Source: an uncultured Cyanobium sp. (GTDB taxonomy: Bacteria > Cyanobacteriota > Cyanobacteriia > PCC-6307 > Cyanobiaceae). From it: DNA of 16,567 nt. Position numbers and translations under genes: made by a program. The first letter of the stretch is position 1. Each line of letters opens with the position of its first letter. The notes below the pieces were generated by a model that saw only the letters and a list, made by a program, of their open reading frames with translations, had not been told where the DNA came from and did not search any database. Below are positions 1 through 5,907 of this stretch, piece by piece. The DNA lies in the NCBI GenBank assembly GCA_937919075.1, contig CALFOF010000290.1:1-16567 (forward strand), given 5' to 3'.

Positions 1-2
1 GA

Positions 3-62
3 ACAGATCAGGCCGAATTGATGGAATTTGCTGATCGAAACGTGAGCGATTGGCGGCGTTGA
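3..62 (+). CDS. possible 3' end of an upstream gene (partial)
   Basis: One plus-strand frame is open from the window edge to a TGA at 60-62 and reads TDQAELMEFADRNVSDWRR. The composition is plausible for the tail of a soluble protein, but 19 residues are too few to recognise a family, and the two other forward frames stop within the first 35 bases. It could equally be chance. Nothing else between here and 328 looks coding. Confidence 0.2.
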   Translation, partial: TDQAELMEFADRNVSDWRR

Positions 63-328
63 TCAGAACGTGTTGATCGGTGGTTCGCCAGGCTGTTGTT
101 CAGTTGGCTGGCTGGAGTGCCTGAGCCTTGAGGCAATCAGGAACCCAGCGATCAAGCGCTGTAACCAGAGGCAAGTCTTGAGCAAGCGATCAGTTGATCA
201 CTGGTCAAGTGAATGGAACAACAGGTGGATTGCTGTTCGATTGGACTCCGATTGTATCGCGGAGATGGGCTGAAAAGTCCGGCCGCCAGGGAGGCCGGAT
301 AGTGGTCAGCGACTGAGCTTGGTGGCGG
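63..328. other. non-coding stretch, no gene recognised
   Basis: No convincing gene is visible on either strand. A plus frame at 70-273 is open, but it has Cys/Trp-rich, non-protein-like composition and no ribosome binding site. The stretch continues a cluster of GATC tetramers seen from position 6 to 198, and holds a small inverted repeat (CAGCG 146-150 / CGCTG 157-161) and the terminator-like hairpin at 278-299. It could contain a small RNA or the leader of a gene outside the window, but no known RNA family was recognised. Confidence 0.5.
274..299 (-). terminator. rho-independent-type terminator downstream of the hupE unit
   Basis: A perfect 7-bp stem (TCCGGCC at 278-284, GGCCGGA at 293-299) encloses an 8-base loop. 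On the minus strand it is followed directly by CTTTTC. It lies about 30 bases past the stop codon of the 50-residue protein, so it is well placed to end the hupE transcript. The T tract is short, so efficiency is uncertain. Confidence 0.55.
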
Positions 329-481
329 TCAGCGGCTGGGCCTGACCCGGATTGGAACCAGGGCGGGCTGCATCAGGCCGCCGCCGGAATTGTCGTCGTC
401 GGAGTCGGTGGTGAGCCAGAAGGCGAGGCCGAACAGCGCCACGACGCCGGTGAAGAGCAGAAGTTCGACCATGACACCCAT
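329..481 (-). CDS. small single-pass membrane protein with acidic cytoplasmic/periplasmic segment
   Basis: A 50-residue protein not assigned to a named family. Residues 5-23 (ELLLFTGVVALFGLAFWLT) form one clear transmembrane helix. A short acidic run (DSDDDNSGGG, 26-35) and a basic tail ending RVRPSR follow. Longer upstream extensions of this frame are Arg/Pro/Cys-rich and look like antisense of hupE, so the start was placed at the ATG at 481; an in-frame ATG at 472 (47 residues) is equally possible. Neither has a strong Shine-Dalgarno. It sits 68 bases downstream of hupE on the same strand and ahead of a terminator-like hairpin, so it is probably co-transcribed with hupE under the cobalamin riboswitch. 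Function unknown; a small accessory subunit of the permease is conceivable but unproven. Confidence 0.6.
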   Translation of the reverse strand: MGVMVELLLFTGVVALFGLAFWLTTDSDDDNSGGGLMQPALVPIRVRPSR

Positions 482-549
482 CCGGTATCCCGAAAGGTTA
501 GCCAGATCCGGAGGGCGAACTGTGTCGATGACTGCGATTGGGCCGCTGC

Positions 550-1182
550 TCAGGCAGCTCCTGCACCGGCACCGGCCAGCAGGCCGCCGATCGGACCCAG
601 CGCCAGGAAGGCTCCAACAACGGTGAGGAGCACAGCGAGGCACAGCGTCCAGGCGGTGCCGATCCGGCGCAGCAACAGGAAGGTGACGCCCACGGTGAGG
701 CCCGAGGCCAGCAGGGCTCCTGCCCACCAGCTGCTGGCACCGCTGGCCTCATGGCCGTGCAGCATCGCGTGGATCGCCACCGCCGTGGCCACCAGCGTGC
801 CGGCCGCGGGGATGGAGGGGGGATGACCCGAGCGACGGCTCATCAGGATCAGCACACCCAGGCCAGAAACCGCCAATGCCGCCAGCAGCTCGGCCACGGG
901 CAGGCCGCCGCCGCTGACGCCGAAGAGGGCACCGATCACCGCACCGCCCAGGGCGAACAGCAGCAGCTGGGCGCTCACGAACGACGCCGCCGCACCTACG
1001 CCCACCAGCAGGAAGAGGTGGTCGAGGCCGGTGAGGGGATGGTTGAAGCCGCTGGCCAGGCCGGCGCCAGCCAGCTGGTGGGCGGTGGCGGGCAGCGCGC
1101 CCAGCAGGCTGAGGCCAAGACCGGCGCAGCCGGTCAGGGCCAGATCACGGCCTGACGATGATTTGAGGAATGGAAAGGGCAT
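550..1182 (-). CDS. hupE: HupE/UreJ family cobalt/nickel permease
   Basis: A 210-residue inner-membrane protein of the HupE/UreJ family, secondary permeases for Ni2+ or Co2+. An N-terminal signal-like segment (13-34) ends in ATAH, leaving His35 near the mature N terminus as is usual in the family. The signature GFNHPLTGLDHLFLLVGVGA lies at 45-64 with His48, Asp54 and His55. A second His cluster HAMLHGHE is at 138-145, and five to six further hydrophobic helices run to the Gly/Ala-rich C terminus. The ATG at 1182 was chosen because GGAG lies 8 bases upstream and the frame beyond it is poor in protein character. The leader carries a cobalamin riboswitch. In cyanobacteria, HupE under B12 control is regarded as a cobalt importer feeding cobalamin synthesis, so cobalt is the more likely substrate here; nickel cannot be excluded. 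Confidence 0.9.
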   Translation of the reverse strand: MPFPFLKSSSGRDLALTGCAGLGLSLLGALPATAHQLAGAGLASGFNHPLTGLDHLFLLVGVGAAASFVSAQLLLFALGGAVIGALFGVSGGGLPVAELLAALAVSGLGVLILMSRRSGHPPSIPAAGTLVATAVAIHAMLHGHEASGASSWWAGALLASGLTVGVTFLLLRRIGTAWTLCLAVLLTVVGAFLALGPIGGLLAGAGAGAA

Positions 1183-1200
1183 GGTGGACTCCGGTCCGCG
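1183..1200 (-). promoter_or_regulatory. hupE ribosome binding site inside a short hairpin
   Basis: On the minus strand the 12 bases at 1197-1186 read GGACCGGAGTCC, a 4-bp stem (GGAC/GTCC) whose loop and 3' arm contain the GGAG Shine-Dalgarno, 8 bases ahead of the ATG at 1182. A competing CCGG/CCGG pairing with 1204-1201 is also possible. This could be the expression platform of the riboswitch just upstream, acting on translation initiation. The stem is short, so this is a suggestion from the sequence only. Confidence 0.4.
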
Positions 1201-1221
1201 CCGGGGATTGAAGGGGGAAGA

Positions 1222-1410
1222 GCAGGGGCGAGCGTTCTGGCTGAGGGACTGCCATCTGACAGGTCCCATCACAGCTGCGGGACAGCGCCGGACTGAGAAC
1301 CATGCCTTCGGAAGAGGCGTGATGCTGGCACCGGACTTTCCTCGTTGCCTCACCGGGGTGCACACCGGCAAACCACTGCGGGGCCAGTATGAAGCCAGCC
1401 CAGCCGCCTG
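1222..1410 (-). promoter_or_regulatory. cobalamin (B12) riboswitch controlling hupE
   Basis: Read on the minus strand, the leader of hupE carries the ordered signatures of the Cobalamin riboswitch class. GGTTTGCC...GGC (about 1374-1348) matches the GGTgCC..GGC P2 arms. It is followed by AACGAGGAAAG (about 1346-1336), like the AAaaGGGAA junction, and by CCGGTGCC (about 1334-1327). The B12-box core GTCCGGCGCTGTCCCGCAGC spans 1293-1274 and continues TGTGATGGGA. The closing AGCCAGAACGCTCGCC lies at about 1242-1227. The outer edges are approximate. Between CCGGTG and the B12 box there is an extra segment of about 30 bases that can fold (GCCT/AGGC). Bound cobalamin would be expected to lower hupE expression. 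No covariance search was run; the call rests on motif identity and order plus the downstream gene. Confidence 0.85.
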
Positions 1411-1498
1411 GGGGTTCAACGGCAACTTTTGGATGCAGGGCCTTTCGATCCAGTGAAGGCCGGTTCAGGGCCTTTGGCGGGCTTCAGTGCGGGCCTGA

Positions 1499-2620
1499 TC
1501 AGGAAAAGCCCTTGCCGGTGGCGCCGCTGGCCACGCAGGCGCGCAGCTGACGGCGCAGTTTGTCGTGATCGAGCTCCTTGCCGATCAGCACCAGCTGATT
1601 CTTGCGCGGCCCTTTCCAGTCGGTGTCGTCGATCGAGAAGCGCTTGCCGGCCAGGTGGAACACATGGCGCCGCTCGCTTTCGCTGAACCAGAGGATCCCC
1701 TTGGCCCGGAACACCCCGGCCGGCATCTGGTTGTCGAGGAAGTTCTGAAACTTGCGCAGTGAGAAGGGCCCTTCGGCGGCAAAGGAGAGCGAGGTGAAGC
1801 CTTCGATCGCCAGGTGGTCGGCGGCATGGACGGCATCGCCATGGGCATGGGCGTGATGATCGTGATCGTGATCGTGATCGTGATCGTGATCGTGATCGTG
1901 GTTGTGCGCCTTGGCCTCACCGGCCTGCTCCGCCACCACCCTGTCGGATTCGAACAGCCCCACGCTCAGCAGCAGTGGCAGCGGCACCTGCCCGCCCACC
2001 GAGCGCAGGATGCGGGCATCTTTCTTCAGGTCGCGCAGGCGTGACTCCACCTCCACAAGCCGCTCCTCCGCCACCAGATCGGTTTTATTGAGCAGCAGGA
2101 TGTCGCCATAGATCACCTGGGCGCGCCCCACTTCGCTCGCCATGGTGGAGTCGTCGAAGTTCTCGGCATCGATCAAGGTGATGATCGAATCGAGCCGGGT
2201 GGTGTCGCGCAGCTCGCTGCCGAGGAAGGTCATCGCCACCGGCAGCGGATCGGCGAGTCCGGTGGTTTCCACCACCAGGTAGTCGACCGGATCGGGGCGA
2301 TCGAGGATGCGCTCCACCGCCTCCAGCAACTCGCCGTTGATCGAGCAGCAAATGCAGCCGTTGCTGAGCTCCACCATGTCTTCGCCGGTGGCGATGATCA
2401 GATCGTTGTCAATGCCGATCTCGCCGAACTCATTGACCAGCACAGCGGTCTTGATGCCGTCCTGATTGCTGAGGATGTGGTTGAGCAGGGTGGTTTTGCC
2501 GGCACCGAGAAAGCCGGTGAGGATCGTCACTGGCAGGCCGGTGATGCTGGCCTCCGGCGCGGCGGGGATGGGCACCGTCGCAGGGCCGTCGGCGCGGAGA
2601 TCGGTGGCGGTGCTGGTCAT
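1499..2620 (-). CDS. COG0523/CobW-family GTPase, putative zinc or cobalt metallochaperone
   Basis: A 373-residue G3E-family P-loop GTPase of the COG0523 (CobW/ZNG1/YeiR) group, cytosolic metal-trafficking proteins. Visible motifs are Walker A GFLGAGKTT (36-44), the metal-binding CxCC with context SNGCICCS (87-93, Cys89/91/92), Walker B ETTGLADP (118-125) and NKTD (178-181). A linker rich in His and Asp (238-268, with seven HD units) precedes a complete C-terminal CobW_C domain (275-362, ending KNQLVLIGKELDHDKL). The ATG at 2620 is preferred because it gives the usual short leader; the longer frame to 2827 runs into the divergent dnaJ-like gene and lacks family resemblance. No good Shine-Dalgarno is visible. 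It lies upstream of the B12-riboswitched hupE and near zur-znuACB, so the metal could be cobalt or zinc; the sequence does not decide. The group is often loosely annotated as cobalamin synthesis protein CobW. Confidence 0.93.
   Translation of the reverse strand: MTSTATDLRADGPATVPIPAAPEASITGLPVTILTGFLGAGKTTLLNHILSNQDGIKTAVLVNEFGEIGIDNDLIIATGEDMVELSNGCICCSINGELLEAVERILDRPDPVDYLVVETTGLADPLPVAMTFLGSELRDTTRLDSIITLIDAENFDDSTMASEVGRAQVIYGDILLLNKTDLVAEERLVEVESRLRDLKKDARILRSVGGQVPLPLLLSVGLFESDRVVAEQAGEAKAHNHDHDHDHDHDHDHDHHAHAHGDAVHAADHLAIEGFTSLSFAAEGPFSLRKFQNFLDNQMPAGVFRAKGILWFSESERRHVFHLAGKRFSIDDTDWKGPRKNQLVLIGKELDHDKLRRQLRACVASGATGKGFS
1858..1899. repeat. seven perfect tandem GATCGT hexamers
   Basis: Seven identical, uninterrupted copies of GATCGT occupy 42 bases inside the COG0523 gene. 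On the coding strand they encode alternating Asp and His, forming most of the metal-binding linker. Copy-number change by replication slippage would stay in frame and only lengthen or shorten the His-Asp tract. Confidence 0.95.
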
Positions 2621-2800
2621 GGCGATGGTGGCCAGGGCGGAGCTGATGCGCCCAGTTTGACGCCTGAGCGTTGCGAAACGGCTGGCGCCGGCGCCCAGCA
2701 AGCCGCCGCTGCGTGTCATCACGGGCAGGCGTGGCAGGGTGAGGGGGAGCCCCGTGCGGGTCGCCTGTGCGGGCGGCCGCCCTCCAGGCGCAGCTCTGTT

Positions 2801-2806
2801 CGGAGG
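2801..2806 (+). promoter_or_regulatory. ribosome binding site deciding the dnaJ-like start
   Basis: CGGAGG lies 10 bases ahead of the ATG at 2817. The frame stays open upstream to an ATG at 2739, but that extension is Gly/Pro/Arg-rich and precedes the conserved J-domain start, so 2817 is the better start. Confidence 0.6.
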
Positions 2807-2816
2807 CCCGGCGACG

Positions 2817-3836
2817 ATGAAGTTCAAGGACTATTACGCCGCCCTGGAGCTGGAGCGCGACGCCGATGGCGACGCGATCAAAAAGGCCTACCGGCGCCTG
2901 GCCCGCCGCACCCACCCGGACGTGGCCAAGGAGCCCGGCGCCGAGGAGCGCTTCAAGGAGATCAGCGAGGCCTACCAGACCCTGTCTGATCCCGAGAAGC
3001 GCCAGGCCTACGACGACCTGGGCCGCCACCGCAGTGGCGAGGAGTTCAGCCCACCGCCGGACTGGGAGAGCCGCTTCTGGCGAGAGGGCAACCGGCAAGG
3101 CAGTCAGCCAGGCAGCCAGCCGGCAGGCCAGGAGGTGGATCTGGCCGATCTGTTCGAGCAGATGGGCTTCGGCGGCTCTGGTGGTTTTGCTGGCTCTGGC
3201 GGTTTCGGCGGTACTGGCGGCTTCGGCCAACAGGCTGGTGGCTTCCCGGTCCGCGGCCAGGACCTCGAGGTGATCGCCGAGCTGACGCTGGAGCAAGCGG
3301 CCCAGGGGAGCGAGGTGGCGTTCACGCTCAGCGTTCCCAGCTGCCGCGCCGACGGCGGCATGACAAGAGAGCCCCGCTCCGGCACGATCCGCGTGCCCCG
3401 CGGTGTGGCCGATGGCGAGCGCCTGCGGGTGCCGGGCCGTGGCGGCCCTGGCCATGGCGGCGGCCCGGCCGGTGATCTGTTCCTGGAGATCCGGCTCAAG
3501 CCCCACCCCCGCTTTCGCCCCTTGGGCCACGACCTCTACCTGGAGCTGCCGATCGCCCCCTGGGAGGCGGCCCTCGGCGCCGAGATCGAGCTGCCCACGC
3601 TCACTGGCACGGCGCGGGTGAGCGTGCGGCCAGGCATGCGCAACGGCCAAAAGCTGCGGCTGGCGGGCAAGGGCCTGCCGCGGCGCAAGGAAGGAGCCGG
3701 CGATCTTTACGGTGTGATCCAGATCGTGATGCCGGAGCAGATCGGTGATCGCGAACGGGAGCTCTACCGCGAGCTGGCCGAAGCCTCCGCGTTCAACCCC
3801 CGTCCATCGTTCGAAGGAGCCCCCACCCATGGCTGA
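2817..3836 (+). CDS. DnaJ class B / CbpA-like co-chaperone
   Basis: A 339-residue Hsp40. The J domain covers about 4-68 with the HPD tripeptide at 33-35 (RRTHPDVAK), needed to stimulate DnaK ATPase. A linker with Gln/Ser and a Gly/Phe-rich segment of imperfect five-residue repeats (117-143) follows. The C-terminal peptide-binding domains (about 147-330) contain SGTIRVPRGVADGERLRVPG and the repeat-like VRPGMRNGQKLRLAGKGLP. The CxxCxGxG zinc-finger of class A DnaJ is absent, making this a class B (CbpA-type) protein. Its stop overlaps the CbpM-like start by eight bases, which is the classical cbpA-cbpM arrangement and supports the assignment. It is divergent from the COG0523 gene with a 196-base GC-rich gap that shows no obvious promoter. 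Confidence 0.93.
   Translation: MKFKDYYAALELERDADGDAIKKAYRRLARRTHPDVAKEPGAEERFKEISEAYQTLSDPEKRQAYDDLGRHRSGEEFSPPPDWESRFWREGNRQGSQPGSQPAGQEVDLADLFEQMGFGGSGGFAGSGGFGGTGGFGQQAGGFPVRGQDLEVIAELTLEQAAQGSEVAFTLSVPSCRADGGMTREPRSGTIRVPRGVADGERLRVPGRGGPGHGGGPAGDLFLEIRLKPHPRFRPLGHDLYLELPIAPWEAALGAEIELPTLTGTARVSVRPGMRNGQKLRLAGKGLPRRKEGAGDLYGVIQIVMPEQIGDRERELYRELAEASAFNPRPSFEGAPTHG
3166..3245 (+). repeat. degenerate 15-base tandem repeat encoding Gly-Phe linker
   Basis: About four to five diverged 15-base units of the form GGC-GGC-TTC-GGC-xxx encode GFGGS/GFAGS/GFGGT/GFGQQ within the G/F linker of the J-protein. The bases differ more than the residues, so this looks like selection on an amino-acid pattern after an old expansion. 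Confidence 0.7.
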
Positions 3837-4140
3837 CGATCCGCTGATTCCCACCGACGATGACGACAGCCCGGTGGCGCTTGAGGAGTTGCTGGTGGCC
3901 TCCGGCCTGGCCCACGAAGAGGTGAGCGAACTGATCCAGTTCGGTGTGTTCCAGCTCGCCGGCAGTGGTATCTCCTGGTGCTTCCACGCCCGCACCATCA
4001 CCCTGGCCCGCCGCGCCGCCCGCCTGCGCGACGACTTCGGCCTCAACACGCCCGGCATGGCCCTGGCCCTCACCTACCTCGAACGCATCGAGGCACTGGA
4101 AGCGCGGCTGCAGGAACTGGAGTGCCAGCTGCCGCGGTGA
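3829..4140 (+). CDS. cbpM: CbpM-like chaperone-modulator protein
   Basis: A 103-residue protein resembling CbpM, the small MerR-like modulator that binds the J domain of CbpA and restrains it. The helical core at about 16-82 includes ALEELLVASGLAHEEVSELI, then FQLAGSGISWCFHARTI, which matches the usual place of the short beta hairpin. It ends in a Leu/Glu helix likely to form a coiled coil (YLERIEALEARLQELE, 83-98). The N terminus is very acidic (DDPLIPTDDDD). The start at 3829 is supported by AAGGAG at 3814-3819 and by overlap with the preceding stop (3834-3836), implying translational coupling with the CbpA-like gene. Sequence similarity to the E. coli protein is modest, so gene order carries much of the weight. 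Confidence 0.75.
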   Translation: MADDPLIPTDDDDSPVALEELLVASGLAHEEVSELIQFGVFQLAGSGISWCFHARTITLARRAARLRDDFGLNTPGMALALTYLERIEALEARLQELECQLPR

Positions 4141-4163
4141 GGGGTAAGGGGTGAGGGGTGAGG
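4136..4163 (+). repeat. tandem heptamer GGGGTRA repeat at the cbpM stop
   Basis: Starting within the stop codon of cbpM the sequence reads GGTGA-GGGGTAA-GGGGTGA-GGGGTGA-GGG, three full heptamers with partial ends. Short heptamer repeats (STRR-type) are known in cyanobacterial intergenic regions; here it is only a few units. The rest of the gap to the convergent porin gene (to 4252) shows no clear terminator. Confidence 0.7.
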
Positions 4164-4252
4164 GCCGGGGAGGAAGCCCTGCTGAAATGACCCCAACCGG
4201 CACACGCCGATTCAGAGCATTGAGCTCAGATCACACTCTCATTACACCCAAA

Positions 4253-5839
4253 TCAGAACCTGAAGGTGGTCTTCACCAGCCCGCCCAGTTGGTTGAAGGT
4301 GTCGCCGGAGGGGGTGGCCTGGCCCAGGGGCCGGCTCAGATAGAAGAGGGCGGGTGTCACCGAGATGTTGTCGGTGACCTGGAACTCGTACCACCATTCC
4401 CACACAACGTTGCCGTCGTTGGGGGAGTCGCTGCCTTCGAGGGCCGTGGCGAAGATCGGCTGACCCACCGCCATGCCGAGGGCATTCCCCTTCACGAACA
4501 CATCGCTCCACTCCAGCCCCACCATCCACGACTGACTCGTGCGCACATCCCCGTCCACCTCCTGGCCGTCGTTGCTGGTGCTGTTGATGCCCCAGCCCGC
4601 ACTGATTGAAGGCACCCAGCTGGAGCTGGAGGGTTGCCAGTAGCCGCTGAGGCCCACGGCATTGGTGCGGGCGGCGGCGTTTTCGAAGGCCTGGGCAGCG
4701 AGCGGCGTGGTGCCGGACACCCCCACACCTGACTGGATGTAGGAGTAAATCGCAGCCACGGCCCACTGGTCCTGGGCATAACCGATCTGCACGGTGCCGG
4801 TGCCGGCGCTGGCGTTGGTGCCGATGCCACCCTCGCTCGGGTTGCCGGCGTTGCCATTGGCGGCCACATAGCTGGCGCTCACACTGAAGCCGCCGTTTTG
4901 CCACCAGAGGCCGGCGCCAGGGCCGAGATTCTTGTTGTAAGCCGCCGGCGCACCGTTGAGGGTGAGCACGTTCAAGATCGTGTCGCTGGGGTACACGCTC
5001 GGCCAGAGGGCGAGCATGTCCTCCTGGCCAACGCGACCACCAACGGTGGCTGTGAAGCCGCTGCCGATCGGGAATTGATAAAAGAGCTTGTCGATGCCCA
5101 CCACATCAGCACCCGCGTCCTCCTGGAACGCCACTTCCAGGGTGGAAAGACTGCCGGTGGGTCCGGCACCACCAAAGGCGCTGCTGCCGAAGTTGCCGGC
5201 CCGCAGGATCGTGCGCAGCAGATCCTTGCCGGTGAAGCTGGTGTCGAAGCTGAGCTGAAGGTCGTAGGTGAAGGTGGTGGCACCCACCTCCTGGCGGGCC
5301 GCATCTCTCAAGCTGGTGGCACTGCCGCCGAAGGCATTGGCGCCCACTACAAAAGTGGCCTGGCCGCTGAGCTTGGTGGTGGTGGAGAACTGGTTGGCTT
5401 CCAGCTCGCCCACCTTGGCTTCAAGGCCATCCACCCGGCCCTTGAGCACGGCCAGTTCAGCTTCAAATTCCTTGAGCAGGCGGCGCAGCTCGTCGGTTAC
5501 CTCAGTGATGCGGTCGAGGCAGGCGTTCAGCAGGGCGGCGGCTTCCCAGCGGCTGAGGGCCTGCTTGCCGCGGAAGGTGCCATCGGGGTAGCCGGCCACG
5601 CAGCCGTAACGCTCGATCAGGTTCGAGAGCGCCTGATAGGCCCACTCGGTGGGCTGCACATCAGAAAACTGATTGATGCTGGTGACCTGGTCGGCGCTGA
5701 GGCCATCGGTGGCGTGGCCGCTGGCATAGCGGTTGATCCCCTCAAGGTTGAGCTCCGCAGCGCTGGCGCCCACGGGGGCCAGCGGCGCCAGCAGGCCGAG
5801 GGCGGCAGGAGCGATCAGGCGAAGCAGGGGCTGGGCCAT
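4253..5839 (-). CDS. SLH-domain, OprB-type outer-membrane porin (iron-uptake-porin family)
   Basis: A 528-residue cyanobacterial porin. There is a signal peptide at 1-27 with a hydrophobic core and ASA-AEL cleavage context, then an SLH domain at about 56-112 (FSDVQPTEWAYQALSNLIER, YPDGTFRGKQALSRWEAA) that would tether to cell-wall pyruvylated glycan. A coiled coil at about 112-150 with a Leu/Glu heptad pattern precedes an OprB-like 16-stranded barrel from about 155 to the C-terminal Phe (TTFRF), the normal outer-membrane insertion signal. The length is typical of the group. It is the first feature past an excellent promoter containing a Fur/Zur-like palindrome and lies in a zinc-uptake neighbourhood, so it may be the outer-membrane entry for zinc or iron. 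The family is often auto-named iron uptake porin, but its true substrate range is not shown by sequence. Confidence 0.92.
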   Translation of the reverse strand: MAQPLLRLIAPAALGLLAPLAPVGASAAELNLEGINRYASGHATDGLSADQVTSINQFSDVQPTEWAYQALSNLIERYGCVAGYPDGTFRGKQALSRWEAAALLNACLDRITEVTDELRRLLKEFEAELAVLKGRVDGLEAKVGELEANQFSTTTKLSGQATFVVGANAFGGSATSLRDAARQEVGATTFTYDLQLSFDTSFTGKDLLRTILRAGNFGSSAFGGAGPTGSLSTLEVAFQEDAGADVVGIDKLFYQFPIGSGFTATVGGRVGQEDMLALWPSVYPSDTILNVLTLNGAPAAYNKNLGPGAGLWWQNGGFSVSASYVAANGNAGNPSEGGIGTNASAGTGTVQIGYAQDQWAVAAIYSYIQSGVGVSGTTPLAAQAFENAAARTNAVGLSGYWQPSSSSWVPSISAGWGINSTSNDGQEVDGDVRTSQSWMVGLEWSDVFVKGNALGMAVGQPIFATALEGSDSPNDGNVVWEWWYEFQVTDNISVTPALFYLSRPLGQATPSGDTFNQLGGLVKTTFRF

Positions 5840-5871
5840 CGAAGACGGGGCGCAAGGTGGAAGATTTGAGA

Positions 5872-5900
5872 AGGATAATCGTTATCAACTAACGTATCAA
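5872..5900 (-). promoter_or_regulatory. porin promoter overlapped by a Fur/Zur-type operator
   Basis: On the minus strand TTGATA (5900-5895) and TATCCT (5877-5872) are separated by exactly 17 bases, a good sigma-70 arrangement with a leader of about 26-30 bases. The palindrome GATAATCGTTATC (5874-5886, arms GATAA/TTATC) covers the -10 box and part of the spacer. As a 7-1-7 site (5873-5887) it differs from TGATAAT-N-ATTATCA at two positions. The arm GTTGATA also recurs as a direct repeat further upstream (to 5901). Binding there would block RNA polymerase. Whether Zur or Fur binds cannot be told from sequence; the adjacent zur gene favours Zur. Confidence 0.7.
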
Positions 5901-5907
5901 CGATCCC

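Noticed and set aside
70..273. 67-residue plus-strand open frame
   Set aside because: Cys/Trp-rich composition unlike a protein, no ribosome binding site, no recognisable domain; it runs through a GATC-rich stretch and stops before the hairpin.
538..1155. 205-residue plus-strand frame rich in Gln, Ala and Gly
   Set aside because: It is the antisense of hupE, whose minus-strand product has a clear family signature; the Gln/His-rich composition is typical of frames opposite GC-rich membrane genes.
1325..1345. Minus-strand GAGGAAAGTCCGG, which resembles the 5' P4 motif of RNase P RNA
   Set aside because: The matching 3' P4 motif and the rest of RNase P are absent, and the motif is explained by the cobalamin aptamer, whose other elements are present in order.
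1858..1899. Tandem GATCGT as a CRISPR-like or intergenic satellite
   Set aside because: There are no spacers, and the repeat lies in frame within a conserved GTPase gene, encoding His-Asp.
2430..4073. 547-residue minus-strand frame
   Set aside because: It lies opposite the DnaJ-like and CbpM-like genes and part of the COG0523 gene; only the plus-strand products show conserved domains.
4898..5869. 323-residue plus-strand frame opposite the porin
   Set aside because: No domain and no start signal; the minus strand encodes a complete signal-SLH-coiled-coil-barrel protein ending in Phe.
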